From an uncultured Porphyromonadaceae bacterium (GTDB lineage Bacteria; Bacteroidota; Bacteroidia; Bacteroidales; Muribaculaceae): a stretch of DNA of 5,341 nucleotides. This document shows, piece by piece, positions 1 through 5,341 of this stretch. Location: assembly GCA_900551515.1 (NCBI GenBank), contig URWH01000149.1, positions 1 through 5,341 on the forward strand, given 5' to 3'. The translations under genes were made by a program, and so were the position numbers. Every line of letters begins with the position of its first letter. Position 1 is the first letter of the stretch. The notes beneath the pieces are model-generated. The model was not told where the DNA came from. It searched no databases and worked only from the letters and a program-made list of their open reading frames with translations.

Positions 1-193
1 TACGGTATTTGCGCTTGTGGCCGCCACCCAGGTAACGGTTGGTGAGGTGGCCTTCGGAGTTACGGCCTCCGGTAGAGCGTTTGCCGACTGTAAGAGATTT
101 CTCTGGCGTAGTAGCAGTGATTGTACCTTTGAATACGCCAATAACCTTGTGTCTTTGCCCCGGTGTAGTGGGCTTGAATTTTCTTACTGCCAT
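1..193 (-). CDS. rplB: 50S ribosomal protein L2 (uL2), N-terminal part, cut by window edge
   Basis: L2 is a large-subunit protein that binds 23S rRNA near the peptidyl-transferase centre and takes part in subunit joining. Only the first 64 codons plus one base are present; the rest lies beyond the left edge. The protein starts [19 protein letters not shown] and reaches a glycine- and lysine-rich stretch, [13 protein letters not shown], at about residues 52-64. Both are characteristic of bacterial L2. The ATG at 193-191 follows the rplW tandem stops (TAA then TAG) by six bases counted from the TAA. The upstream bases are A-rich with no Shine-Dalgarno sequence, so translation probably depends on ribosomes leaving rplW. 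The catalytic-region histidine and C-terminal domain of L2 cannot be checked here. Identification is secure from the N-terminus and the gene order L3-L4-L23-L2. Confidence 0.97.
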   Translation of the reverse strand, partial: MAVRKFKPTTPGQRHKVIGVFKGTITATTPEKSLTVGKRSTGGRNSEGHLTNRYLGGGHKRKYR

Positions 194-199
194 TTTCTA

Positions 200-490
200 T
201 TATAAGTTGCTATAAAAGTCAATAGTTTGACCTTCGCCTACGGTGACAAATGCTTTCTTGTAGGCGGAGGTGCTGCCTTTGAGCAAGCCGCTCTTTGTCC
301 AGCGCGACTTGTTTTTGCTTCTCACCACAGCAGTGTTGACGTTTTCAACCTTTACGCCGTAAAGCTTTTCAACAAGCGCCTTGATCTGGTACTTGTTGGC
401 TTCGGGAGAAACACGGAAGGTGTAGCGGTTAAGCTTGTCGGTAAGCTTAGTTGCCTTTTCGGTAACTATGGGTTCGATTGTGATATCCAT
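200..490 (-). CDS. rplW: 50S ribosomal protein L23 (uL23)
   Basis: L23 sits at the mouth of the peptide exit tunnel and is the docking site for trigger factor and signal recognition particle. The protein has 96 residues, close to the usual 95-100. It opens MDITIEPIVTEKATKL. Glu11 in VTEK lines up with the E. coli Glu18 that contacts trigger factor. The middle part, KYQIKALVEKLYGVKVENVNT (about 33-53), is the conserved fold core. A basic loop at about 57-77 is a few residues longer than in E. coli, followed by the conserved YKKAFVT and EGQTIDF. The start at 490 lies 21 bases after the rplD stop. An AAAAGGAG sequence, unusual for this cluster, lies upstream (separate entry). The gene ends in TAA immediately followed by TAG. 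Gene order L4-L23-L2 agrees with the assignment. Confidence 0.98.
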   Translation of the reverse strand: MDITIEPIVTEKATKLTDKLNRYTFRVSPEANKYQIKALVEKLYGVKVENVNTAVVRSKNKSRWTKSGLLKGSTSAYKKAFVTVGEGQTIDFYSNL

Positions 491-500
491 TGTTGTAACT

Positions 501-509
501 TCTCCTTTT
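501..509 (-). promoter_or_regulatory. Shine-Dalgarno-like sequence upstream of rplW
   Basis: Reading the minus strand, AAAAGGAGA lies 10 bases before the rplW ATG, in the 21-base rplD-rplW gap. It is a good match to the 16S anti-Shine-Dalgarno complement, though the spacing is on the long side. The other starts in the window have only A-rich or weak GA-type upstream bases, as expected in Bacteroidota, where the anti-Shine-Dalgarno is largely unused. Whether this copy is functional is unknown. Confidence 0.5.
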
Positions 510-511
510 GG

Positions 512-1132
512 TTAAAGATTATTAATTACATCAAGGCTACCTTCGGTGAGGAGGATAGCGTTGCTGTGCATGATGGCATATGTGTTAATATCCGATGCGG
601 TAATGATTTGCGCACCCGGAATATTACGAGCCGACAAATATACGTTTTTATTCTGACCTGCTAAAACGAGGAGGAGATTTTTGCCTTCGGCTTGAAGATT
701 TTTAGCAAAATTTACAAAATCTTTAGTCTTCGGGGCATCGAAAGTGAAGTCTTCAACCACTTTGATAGCGTTGTCCTGCACTTTGTAGGTCAGAGCCGAC
801 TTGCGTGCGAGCTGCTTAACTTTTTTGTTGAGTTTGAAGCGATAGTCACGGGGACGGGGACCGAAAACACGACCGCCGCCTACGAGAACAGGCGAGTTGA
901 TGTCGCCGATACGTGCGCCGCCGCCACCTTTCTGTTTGTGGAGCTTGCGGGTCGAACCCGAAATTTCGCTGCGTTCTTTCGATTTGTGTGTACCCTGACG
1001 CTGGTTGGCAAGATACTGTTTCACATCGAGATAAACGGCGTGCTCGTTTGCATCGATTGCAAACACCTCGTCGTTAAGCTGGGCTTTACGGCCGGTGTCT
1101 TCTCCTTTTATGTTGTAAATTGCGAGTTCCAT
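512..1132 (-). CDS. rplD: 50S ribosomal protein L4 (uL4)
   Basis: L4 binds 23S rRNA early in assembly, and a long loop from it lines the narrow part of the peptide exit tunnel. At 206 residues it matches the usual length of about 200. It begins [14 protein letters not shown]. The tunnel loop spans about residues 45-104 and contains [32 protein letters not shown] and [13 protein letters not shown]. Lys68 lines up with E. coli Lys63, a residue whose change gives macrolide resistance; the wild-type lysine is present here. The C-terminal globular domain includes APKTKDFV (about 134-141) and [11 protein letters not shown]. The ATG overlaps the rplC stop by one base (TAATG), which suggests translational coupling. 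In E. coli L4 represses its own operon through a leader before rpsJ. No room for a comparable leader exists here, because rpsJ follows fusA by only 21 bases. Confidence 0.98.
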   Translation of the reverse strand: MELAIYNIKGEDTGRKAQLNDEVFAIDANEHAVYLDVKQYLANQRQGTHKSKERSEISGSTRKLHKQKGGGGARIGDINSPVLVGGGRVFGPRPRDYRFKLNKKVKQLARKSALTYKVQDNAIKVVEDFTFDAPKTKDFVNFAKNLQAEGKNLLLVLAGQNKNVYLSARNIPGAQIITASDINTYAIMHSNAILLTEGSLDVINNL

Positions 1133-1752
1133 TATTTCTCAATTATTACGATTGAACCTTTACTTCCGGGGATTGAACCCTTGATCATTAACAGATTGTG
1201 TTCGGGAAGCACTTTTATTACCTGCAGATTCTGCACGGTGACATTTTCGTTGCCTGTCTGGCCTGCCATGCGCATGCCTTTGAACACTTTGGCGGGATAG
1301 GAACAGGCGCCGATCGAACCGGGCTTGCGCTGGCGGTTGTGCTGGCCGTGGGTCGACTGGCCTACGCCGCCGAAGCCGTGGCGTTTCACTACGCCCTGGT
1401 ATCCTTTACCTTTTGATGTTCCCTGTACGTCAACGAAGTCGGTTTCAGCGAAGAGGCTGTCGACGGTGATGGTGTCGCCCAGTTTGTATTCGCCTTCAAA
1501 ACCTTTGAACTCGGCCAAGTGGCGCTGAGGTGCTACTCCGGCTTTCTTGAAATGGCCTGCCATGGGCTTGGTTGTGTGCTTCTCCTTTTTCTGCTCAAAG
1601 CCGAGCTGGAGGGCTTCATAACCGTCATTTTCAAGAGTTTTGATCTGAGTAACAACACAAGGACCTACTTCGATAACAGTGCACGGCACGTTTTTGCCGT
1701 CGGCACTGAAAACGGATGTCATTCCGATTTTCTTTCCTAATAATCCTGGCAT
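1132..1752 (-). CDS. rplC: 50S ribosomal protein L3 (uL3)
   Basis: L3 is a primary 23S rRNA-binding protein whose long loop reaches towards the peptidyl-transferase centre. The 206-residue product starts [20 protein letters not shown], the standard L3 opening. It carries [20 protein letters not shown] (about 106-125), the [16 protein letters not shown] loop (133-148) and [20 protein letters not shown] (155-174). It ends [19 protein letters not shown]. At the position of E. coli Gln150, the target of the methyltransferase PrmB, this protein has Ala149 within [11 protein letters not shown], so that modification cannot occur here. From memory, other Bacteroidales share this residue. The start follows rpsJ by 53 AT-rich bases in which I see no promoter or terminator. 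AGAGAA directly abuts the ATG, too close for a normal Shine-Dalgarno. Confidence 0.98.
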   Translation of the reverse strand: MPGLLGKKIGMTSVFSADGKNVPCTVIEVGPCVVTQIKTLENDGYEALQLGFEQKKEKHTTKPMAGHFKKAGVAPQRHLAEFKGFEGEYKLGDTITVDSLFAETDFVDVQGTSKGKGYQGVVKRHGFGGVGQSTHGQHNRQRKPGSIGACSYPAKVFKGMRMAGQTGNENVTVQNLQVIKVLPEHNLLMIKGSIPGSKGSIVIIEK

Positions 1753-1805
1753 TTCTCTAAGTTTTAAAAATGATTGTCGTGAATTTTAGATTTTAATGAA
1801 ACTGT

Positions 1806-2111
1806 TCAGACCTTGATTTCAACATCAACGCCGCTGGGGAGCTCGAGTTTCATGAGCGCGTCGACGGTCTTGGCTGTGGAGTTGAAGATGTCGATGAGGC
1901 GCTTGTAGCTTGAAAGTTGGAACTGCTCGCGCGATTTCTTGTTGACGAATGTCGAGCGGTTGACAGTGAAGATGCGTTTGTGGGTGGGCAGGGGGATAGG
2001 ACCGCTGATGACAGCGCCTGTGCTCTTGACCGTCTTCACAATCTTTTCGGCCGACTTGTCAACCAAGTCATGGTCGTAGGATTTCAATTTGATTCTGATT
2101 TTCTGGCTCAT
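1806..2111 (-). CDS. rpsJ: 30S ribosomal protein S10 (uS10, NusE)
   Basis: S10 is part of the 30S head. As NusE it also links transcription complexes to antitermination factor NusB and to NusG. The protein has 101 residues, against 103 in E. coli. Visible family signatures are [20 protein letters not shown] (4-23), the GPIPLPTHK segment (37-45), the hairpin loop tip [15 protein letters not shown] (50-64), and the C-terminal [19 protein letters not shown] (81-99). The start at 2111 is the only one giving the family N-terminus. It lies 21 bases after the fusA stop, in an A/T-rich gap with no Shine-Dalgarno. In E. coli rpsJ heads its own operon behind a long regulatory leader. Here it is embedded downstream of fusA, so it is presumably co-transcribed with the str genes. 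It ends in TGA. Confidence 0.98.
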   Translation of the reverse strand: MSQKIRIKLKSYDHDLVDKSAEKIVKTVKSTGAVISGPIPLPTHKRIFTVNRSTFVNKKSREQFQLSSYKRLIDIFNSTAKTVDALMKLELPSGVDVEIKV

Positions 2112-2132
2112 ATTGTTGAATGATTTATTATT

Positions 2133-4259
2133 TTACTTGAGAAGGTCAACACGGCCCTGGCATTCGGTGAGGACGTTGCGGGCTATCGAGGAGCTAACCT
2201 CGCTGTAGTGACTGAATGACATGGTGCTGGTGGCACGGCCTGAGGTGATGGTGCGCAGAGCGGTCACATAGCCGAACATTTCGGCAAGCGGAGCTTTGGC
2301 TTTCACCACGCGGGCGCCGGAGCGGCTTGTCTCCATGCCTTCAACCTGACCGCGGCGTTTGTTAAGGTCGCTGATCACGTCGCCCATCGATTCTTCGGGG
2401 GTCACTACTTCGATCTTCATGATAGGCTCGAGGAGCACGGGACCGGCTTTTTCGGAGGCTTTCTTGAAGGCCGAGATGGCGCAGAGCTCGAATGAGAGCT
2501 GATCGGAGTCAACGGGGTGGAACGAGCCATCGAGCACGGTGACTTTGAGCTGTTCAACCGGGAAGCCGGCGAGCACGCCGTTTTTCATTGCTGTCTGGAA
2601 GCCTTTCTGGATCGAGGGGATGAATTCCTTGGGAATGTTACCGCCTTTCACTTCGTCGACAAACTGGAGGTTGCCTTCGAAGCCTTCGTCAACGGGTTCG
2701 ACGCGAACGATGATGTCGGCGAATTTACCGCGGCCACCGGTCTGTTTCTTAAACACTTCGCGGAGTTCGACAGGAGCGGTGATGGCTTCTTTGTAGGTTA
2801 CCTGCGGGCGACCCTGGTTGCATTCAACCTTGAATTCGCGGCGCAGACGGTCGATGATGATGTCGAGGTGAAGCTCGCCCATACCGGAGATAACGGTCTG
2901 GCCGGTTTCCTCGTTGGTCTGTACGCGGAAGGTGGGGTCTTCTTCGGCCAGTTTCTGGAGGCCTACGCCGAGTTTGTCGAGGTCTTTCTGAGTTTTGGGC
3001 TCAACGGCGATACCGATCACAGGTTCGGGGAATTCCATTGCCTCGAGCACGATAGGATGGTTCTCGTCGCAGAGGGTGTCGCCGGTGCGGATATCTTTGA
3101 AGCCTACACCTGCGCCGATATCGCCGCATCCGATTTCCTCCATGGCGTTCTGCTTGTTGGAGTGCATCTGGAAGAGGCGCGACACGCGTTCTTTCTTGCC
3201 TGAGCGGGCGTTGAGGATGTATGAGCCTGCAACGACGTTGCCCGAATAAACGCGGAAGAAGGTCAGACGGCCCACATAGGGGTCGGTAGCGATCTTGAAC
3301 GCGAGGGCGCACATGGGCTCTTCGGGGAGCGGTTCGCGCACTTCCACTTTGTCGGGATCGGAAGGATCGCGGCCTTCGATGGCGCCGCTGTCGAGCGGGC
3401 TGGGAAGATAAGCGCAGACGTTGTCGAGCAGCGGCTGCACGCCTTTGTTTTTGAATGATGAGCCGAGGGTCATCGGCACGATGTCCATCGAGATGGTGGC
3501 TTTGCGGATGGCGCGGCGGATCTCGTCTTCGGTGATCGTCGAAGGATCGTCGAAATATTTCTCCATCAGCACGTCGTCATACTCGGCGATCTTTTCGAGC
3601 ATCTTGTCGCGCCATTCTTCGGCTTCGGCCTGAAGGTTGGCGGGGATTTCTTCGATTTCATAGTCGGCGCCCATCGTTTCGTCATGCCAGAAGATGGCCT
3701 TCATGCGGATGAGGTCGACGATGCCTTTGAATGTCTCTTCGGCGCCGATAGGAATCTGTATGGGGCAGGGATTAGCACCGAGCACATCTTTGAGCTGGCG
3801 CACCACTTCAAAGAAGTTGGCGCCCGAGCGGTCCATTTTGTTCACGTAGCCGATACGGGGCACGTTGTATTTGTCGGCCTGACGCCATACGGTTTCCGAC
3901 TGAGGCTCTACGCCGCCGACGGCGCAGAAAGTCGCCACGGCACCGTCGAGCACTCGGAGCGAGCGTTCAACCTCAACGGTGAAGTCGACGTGTCCCGGAG
4001 TGTCGATAAGATTGATTTTGTATTTGTCGCCGTCGTAGTTCCAGAAGGCGGTTGTAGCGGCGGAGGTGATTGTAATGCCGCGTTCCTGCTCCTGTTCCAT
4101 CCAGTCCATGGTAGCGGCGCCATCGTGCACTTCGCCGATTTTATGAGTTTTACCCGTGTAGAAGAGTATACGCTCCGACGTGGTCGTTTTGCCGGCGTCG
4201 ATGTGAGCCATAATACCGATATTGCGGGTATATTTCAGAAGTTCGTCTGCTTTGCTCAT
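2133..4259 (-). CDS. fusA: Translation elongation factor G
   Basis: EF-G is the cytoplasmic GTPase that moves tRNAs and mRNA through the ribosome after each peptide bond; with ribosome recycling factor it also splits ribosomes. The 708 residues compare with 704 in E. coli. Domain I shows the P-loop AHIDAGKT (18-25), switch I RGITIT (60-65), DTPGH (86-90) with catalytic His90, NKMD (140-143), and GSSFKNKG (266-273). The G' insert lies at about 160-260. Domain II starts near 316 ([15 protein letters not shown]), domain III holds GMGELHLD (459-466), and domain IV has [14 protein letters not shown] with His581 at the tip that enters the decoding site. Domain V ends with [16 protein letters not shown]. 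All GTPase motifs are intact, and the gene sits in the str cluster. It is therefore the canonical EF-G, not the GTPase-deficient EF-G2 paralogue known in Bacteroides. No tuf gene follows. The start (4259) has A-rich upstream bases and no Shine-Dalgarno. Confidence 0.99.
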   Translation of the reverse strand: MSKADELLKYTRNIGIMAHIDAGKTTTSERILFYTGKTHKIGEVHDGAATMDWMEQEQERGITITSAATTAFWNYDGDKYKINLIDTPGHVDFTVEVERSLRVLDGAVATFCAVGGVEPQSETVWRQADKYNVPRIGYVNKMDRSGANFFEVVRQLKDVLGANPCPIQIPIGAEETFKGIVDLIRMKAIFWHDETMGADYEIEEIPANLQAEAEEWRDKMLEKIAEYDDVLMEKYFDDPSTITEDEIRRAIRKATISMDIVPMTLGSSFKNKGVQPLLDNVCAYLPSPLDSGAIEGRDPSDPDKVEVREPLPEEPMCALAFKIATDPYVGRLTFFRVYSGNVVAGSYILNARSGKKERVSRLFQMHSNKQNAMEEIGCGDIGAGVGFKDIRTGDTLCDENHPIVLEAMEFPEPVIGIAVEPKTQKDLDKLGVGLQKLAEEDPTFRVQTNEETGQTVISGMGELHLDIIIDRLRREFKVECNQGRPQVTYKEAITAPVELREVFKKQTGGRGKFADIIVRVEPVDEGFEGNLQFVDEVKGGNIPKEFIPSIQKGFQTAMKNGVLAGFPVEQLKVTVLDGSFHPVDSDQLSFELCAISAFKKASEKAGPVLLEPIMKIEVVTPEESMGDVISDLNKRRGQVEGMETSRSGARVVKAKAPLAEMFGYVTALRTITSGRATSTMSFSHYSEVSSSIARNVLTECQGRVDLLK

Positions 4260-4278
4260 TTTATTCTTTTGTGAGTGT

Positions 4279-4304
4279 ATTGTTCAATAACAATTGATAA
4301 TTGT
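4279..4304 (-). repeat. Two overlapping AT-rich inverted repeats in the rpsG-fusA gap
   Basis: On the minus strand ACAATT-ATC-AATTGT (4304-4290) and ATTGTT-ATTG-AACAAT (4294-4279) are both perfect 6-bp inverted repeats. They share bases 4290-4294, so only one could form as an RNA hairpin at a time. Both are A/U-rich and weak, and neither is followed by a U-tract, so they are not terminators. Function is unknown; chance in AT-rich spacer sequence is quite possible. Confidence 0.4.
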
Positions 4305-4307
4305 CGA

Positions 4308-4784
4308 TTAGAAACGGAAGTGAGCGAATGCGCGGTTGGCTTCGGCCATCTTGTGCATATCTTCCTTGCGCTTGAATGCGCCGCCCTGATCGTTGTAGGC
4401 ATCGACAATTTCGGCTGCGAGCTTATCGGCCATTGTCTTGCCGCCGCGTTTGCGGGCGTAAAGAATAAGGTTTTTCATCGAGATCGACTCTTTGCGGTCG
4501 GGACGGATTTCGGTAGGCACCTGGAAGGTGGCGCCGCCTACTCGGCGTGATTTCACTTCGACCTGGGGAGTCACATTTTCAAGGGCTTTTTTCCAGATTT
4601 CGAGGGCTGTTTTCTCCTCGTTGGGCAGTTTCGACTTCACAGTCTCAAGTGCGCCGTAGAATATGGTGTAAGCGGTGTTCTTTTTGCCGTCATACATCAA
4701 GTGGTTGACGAATTTCGACACTCTTACATCGTTGAAAACGGGATCAGGCAGTACGATCCGTTTTTTTGGTTTTGCCTTTCTCAT
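4308..4784 (-). CDS. rpsG: 30S ribosomal protein S7 (uS7)
   Basis: S7 nucleates folding of the 3' major domain of 16S rRNA and lies near the E site in the 30S head. The 158 residues match the usual 156-158. Signatures are [19 protein letters not shown] (1-19), [16 protein letters not shown] (24-39), the [20 protein letters not shown] beta-hairpin region (67-86), [12 protein letters not shown] (88-99), and [14 protein letters not shown] (110-123). The C-terminus is [13 protein letters not shown]. The ATG at 4784 gives the lysine-rich family N-terminus, and its upstream bases lack a Shine-Dalgarno. In E. coli S7 represses the str operon by binding the rpsL-rpsG intercistronic RNA. The 216-base spacer upstream here, with its hairpin and possible promoter, could serve a similar purpose, but that is inference. 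A 48-base gap leads to fusA. Confidence 0.98.
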   Translation of the reverse strand: MRKAKPKKRIVLPDPVFNDVRVSKFVNHLMYDGKKNTAYTIFYGALETVKSKLPNEEKTALEIWKKALENVTPQVEVKSRRVGGATFQVPTEIRPDRKESISMKNLILYARKRGGKTMADKLAAEIVDAYNDQGGAFKRKEDMHKMAEANRAFAHFRF

Positions 4785-4842
4785 TTGTCAGTTTACTGAT
4801 TTGTCGTTTTTTGTTTGCTTGGTTGCTGCATCTTTCATCTTC

Positions 4843-4867
4843 AACGGGCGTCCTCTGACGCGCCATT
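4843..4867 (-). promoter_or_regulatory. Bulged RNA hairpin in the rpsG leader
   Basis: On the minus strand, bases 4867-4857 (AATGGCGCGTC) pair with 4852-4843 (GACGCCCGTT) around the tetraloop AGAG (4856-4853). This gives five loop-proximal pairs (G-C, C-G, G-C, U-A, C-G), one bulged C at 4862, two G-C pairs, a G-U wobble and two A-U pairs. The stem starts about 25 bases downstream of the promoter-like sequence and ends 58 bases before the rpsG ATG. No U-tract follows, so it is not an intrinsic terminator. It is a candidate protein-binding site, perhaps for S7, or a leader stability element. The pairing is seen; the role is inferred. Confidence 0.5.
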
Positions 4868-4891
4868 TACTCAACCATCGAATTAGCCTTC

Positions 4892-4921
4892 CAAATAAAT
4901 CAAAAAGCGAAGTTTAACAAC
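4892..4921 (-). promoter_or_regulatory. Candidate Bacteroidota-type promoter for rpsG
   Basis: Minus-strand GTTG (4921-4918), an 18-base spacer, then TTTATTTG (4899-4892) resembles the Bacteroides housekeeping promoter (-33 TTTG, -7 TAnnTTTG). It matches three of four and five of six defined positions. The spacer is about two bases shorter than I expect. Transcription would begin near 4886, leaving an rpsG leader of about 100 bases. The surrounding DNA is AT-rich, unlike the flanking genes. rpsG and downstream genes could thus be transcribed from here as well as from upstream of rpsL. Confidence 0.35.
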
Positions 4922-4939
4922 TCGTTTTTATTCTTTATT

Positions 4940-4972
4940 TCGCCGGTCGCTTTTCCCCGCGGCCGATTGGGG
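4940..4972 (-). other. GC-rich, self-complementary segment just after rpsL
   Basis: This GC-rich patch in an otherwise AT-rich spacer allows two alternative weak pairings. TCGCCG (4940-4945, plus strand) can pair with CGGCCGA (4960-4966) with one bulged base. Alternatively CCCC (4955-4958) can pair with GGGG (4969-4972). No U-tract follows in either direction, since the downstream minus-strand sequence is A-rich, so I do not call a terminator. It may slow or mark the end of the rpsL transcript, but nothing here proves that. Confidence 0.25.
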
Positions 4973-5000
4973 TCTGTGCGGTAAGATTAGCAGCGGATGA

Positions 5001-5341
5001 TCATTTCTTGGCTGCTTTCGGACGTTTGGCGCCGTATTTCGAGCGACGCTGTGTGCGGTCTTTTACGCCGCTGGTGTCGAGCGTGCCGCGGACAATGTGA
5101 TAGCGCACACCGGGGAGGTCTTTTACACGGCCGCCGCGGACAAGCACGATCGAGTGTTCCTGCAGGTTGTGACCTTCACCGGGGATGTAGGAGTTGACTT
5201 CTTTACCGTTGGTGAGGCGCACACGGGCCACTTTACGCATTGCCGAGTTAGGTTTCTTGGGGGTGGTGGTGTAGACGCGCACACACACGCCGCGACGCTG
5301 CGGACATGAGTCAAGTGCAGGCGACTTACTCTTATCCTCAA
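5001..5341 (-). CDS. rpsL: 30S ribosomal protein S12 (uS12), N-terminus outside the window
   Basis: S12 lies at the decoding centre and affects accuracy of tRNA selection. The frame is open from the right window edge to TGA at 5003-5001, giving 112 complete codons. Roughly 16 N-terminal residues should lie outside. The visible part begins [20 protein letters not shown] and continues [47 protein letters not shown] and [13 protein letters not shown]. The GTG at 5288 is an internal Val codon, not the start, because clear S12 sequence precedes it. The lysine matching E. coli Lys42 (codon 5258-5256) and the lysine in RVKDLPG, both streptomycin-related sites, are the usual sensitive residues. The Asp that RimO methylthiolates is also present. 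The C-terminal tail looks shorter than I recall for Bacteroides S12. rpsG follows after an unusually long 216-base spacer. Confidence 0.97.
   Translation of the reverse strand, partial: EDKSKSPALDSCPQRRGVCVRVYTTTPKKPNSAMRKVARVRLTNGKEVNSYIPGEGHNLQEHSIVLVRGGRVKDLPGVRYHIVRGTLDTSGVKDRTQRRSKYGAKRPKAAKK

Noticed and set aside
692..1300. Plus-strand open frame (202 codons) opposite rplD and the end of rplC
   Set aside because: It crosses two well-supported genes on the other strand and looks like no protein family I know.
1753..1805. Promoter or terminator in the 53-base rpsJ-rplC gap
   Set aside because: The gap is AT-rich but has no TAnnTTTG-like box, no convincing stem and no leader-sized space.
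2517..3203. Long plus-strand open frame (228 codons) opposite fusA
   Set aside because: It is the antisense shadow of a strongly conserved EF-G region. The product has no recognisable family features, and such frames arise from the codon bias of the real gene.
3684..4274. Plus-strand open frame (196 codons) opposite the fusA 5' end
   Set aside because: Antisense to the EF-G GTPase domain, low-complexity composition, no recognisable domain.
4744..4866. Minus-strand 40-residue open frame starting in the rpsG leader hairpin and overlapping the rpsG start out of frame, preceded by a three-codon frame (ATG GTT GAG TAA)
   Set aside because: Composition is that of an A-rich leader read as codons, there is no start signal, and the ATG lies within the stem. 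A regulatory upstream reading frame is conceivable but unsupported.
4940..4972. Possible intrinsic terminator after rpsL
   Set aside because: The stems are short or bulged, and the sequence after them in the transcription direction is A-rich with no run of T.
5001..5288. S12 starting at the GTG at 5288
   Set aside because: Conserved S12 residues ([12 protein letters not shown]) continue upstream in frame to the window edge, so the true start is outside the window.

Overview
This window is a stretch of the core ribosomal-protein and translation-factor gene cluster of a bacterium of the phylum Bacteroidota, most likely order Bacteroidales. Three things point there. The protein sequences match the Bacteroidales versions closely, for example L3 beginning [20 protein letters not shown] and S7 ending [13 protein letters not shown] is followed directly by S10 with no tuf gene between. 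Most starts have an A-rich upstream stretch and no clear Shine-Dalgarno sequence. A gut Muribaculaceae-type organism is a plausible narrower guess, but it rests only on remembered similarity and a moderate GC content.

Layout: all eight genes lie on the minus strand, so transcription runs from the right end to the left. In transcription order they are rpsL (S12, 5' end outside the window), a 216-base spacer, rpsG (S7), 48 bases, fusA (EF-G), 21 bases, rpsJ (S10), 53 bases, rplC (L3), a one-base TAATG overlap, rplD (L4), 21 bases, rplW (L23), 6 bases, and rplB (L2, running off the left end). The cluster is the str operon joined to the start of the S10 operon. No frame is broken, and no mobile element, CRISPR array, tRNA or rRNA is visible.

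Function: S12, S7 and S10 are small-subunit proteins placed at the decoding centre, the 3' major domain of 16S rRNA and the head. L3, L4, L23 and L2 are large-subunit proteins placed around the peptidyl-transferase centre, exit tunnel and tunnel mouth. EF-G drives translocation. Co-transcription would keep ribosome subunits and the elongation factor in step.

The part coding does not explain is the 216-base rpsL-rpsG spacer (4785-5000). It contains a promoter-like sequence of Bacteroidota type, then a strong bulged hairpin, then an A-rich linker to the rpsG start. This is a candidate second promoter with a structured leader, possibly a target for S7 feedback control. I found no sign of an undescribed accessory system; the region is otherwise ordinary housekeeping sequence.
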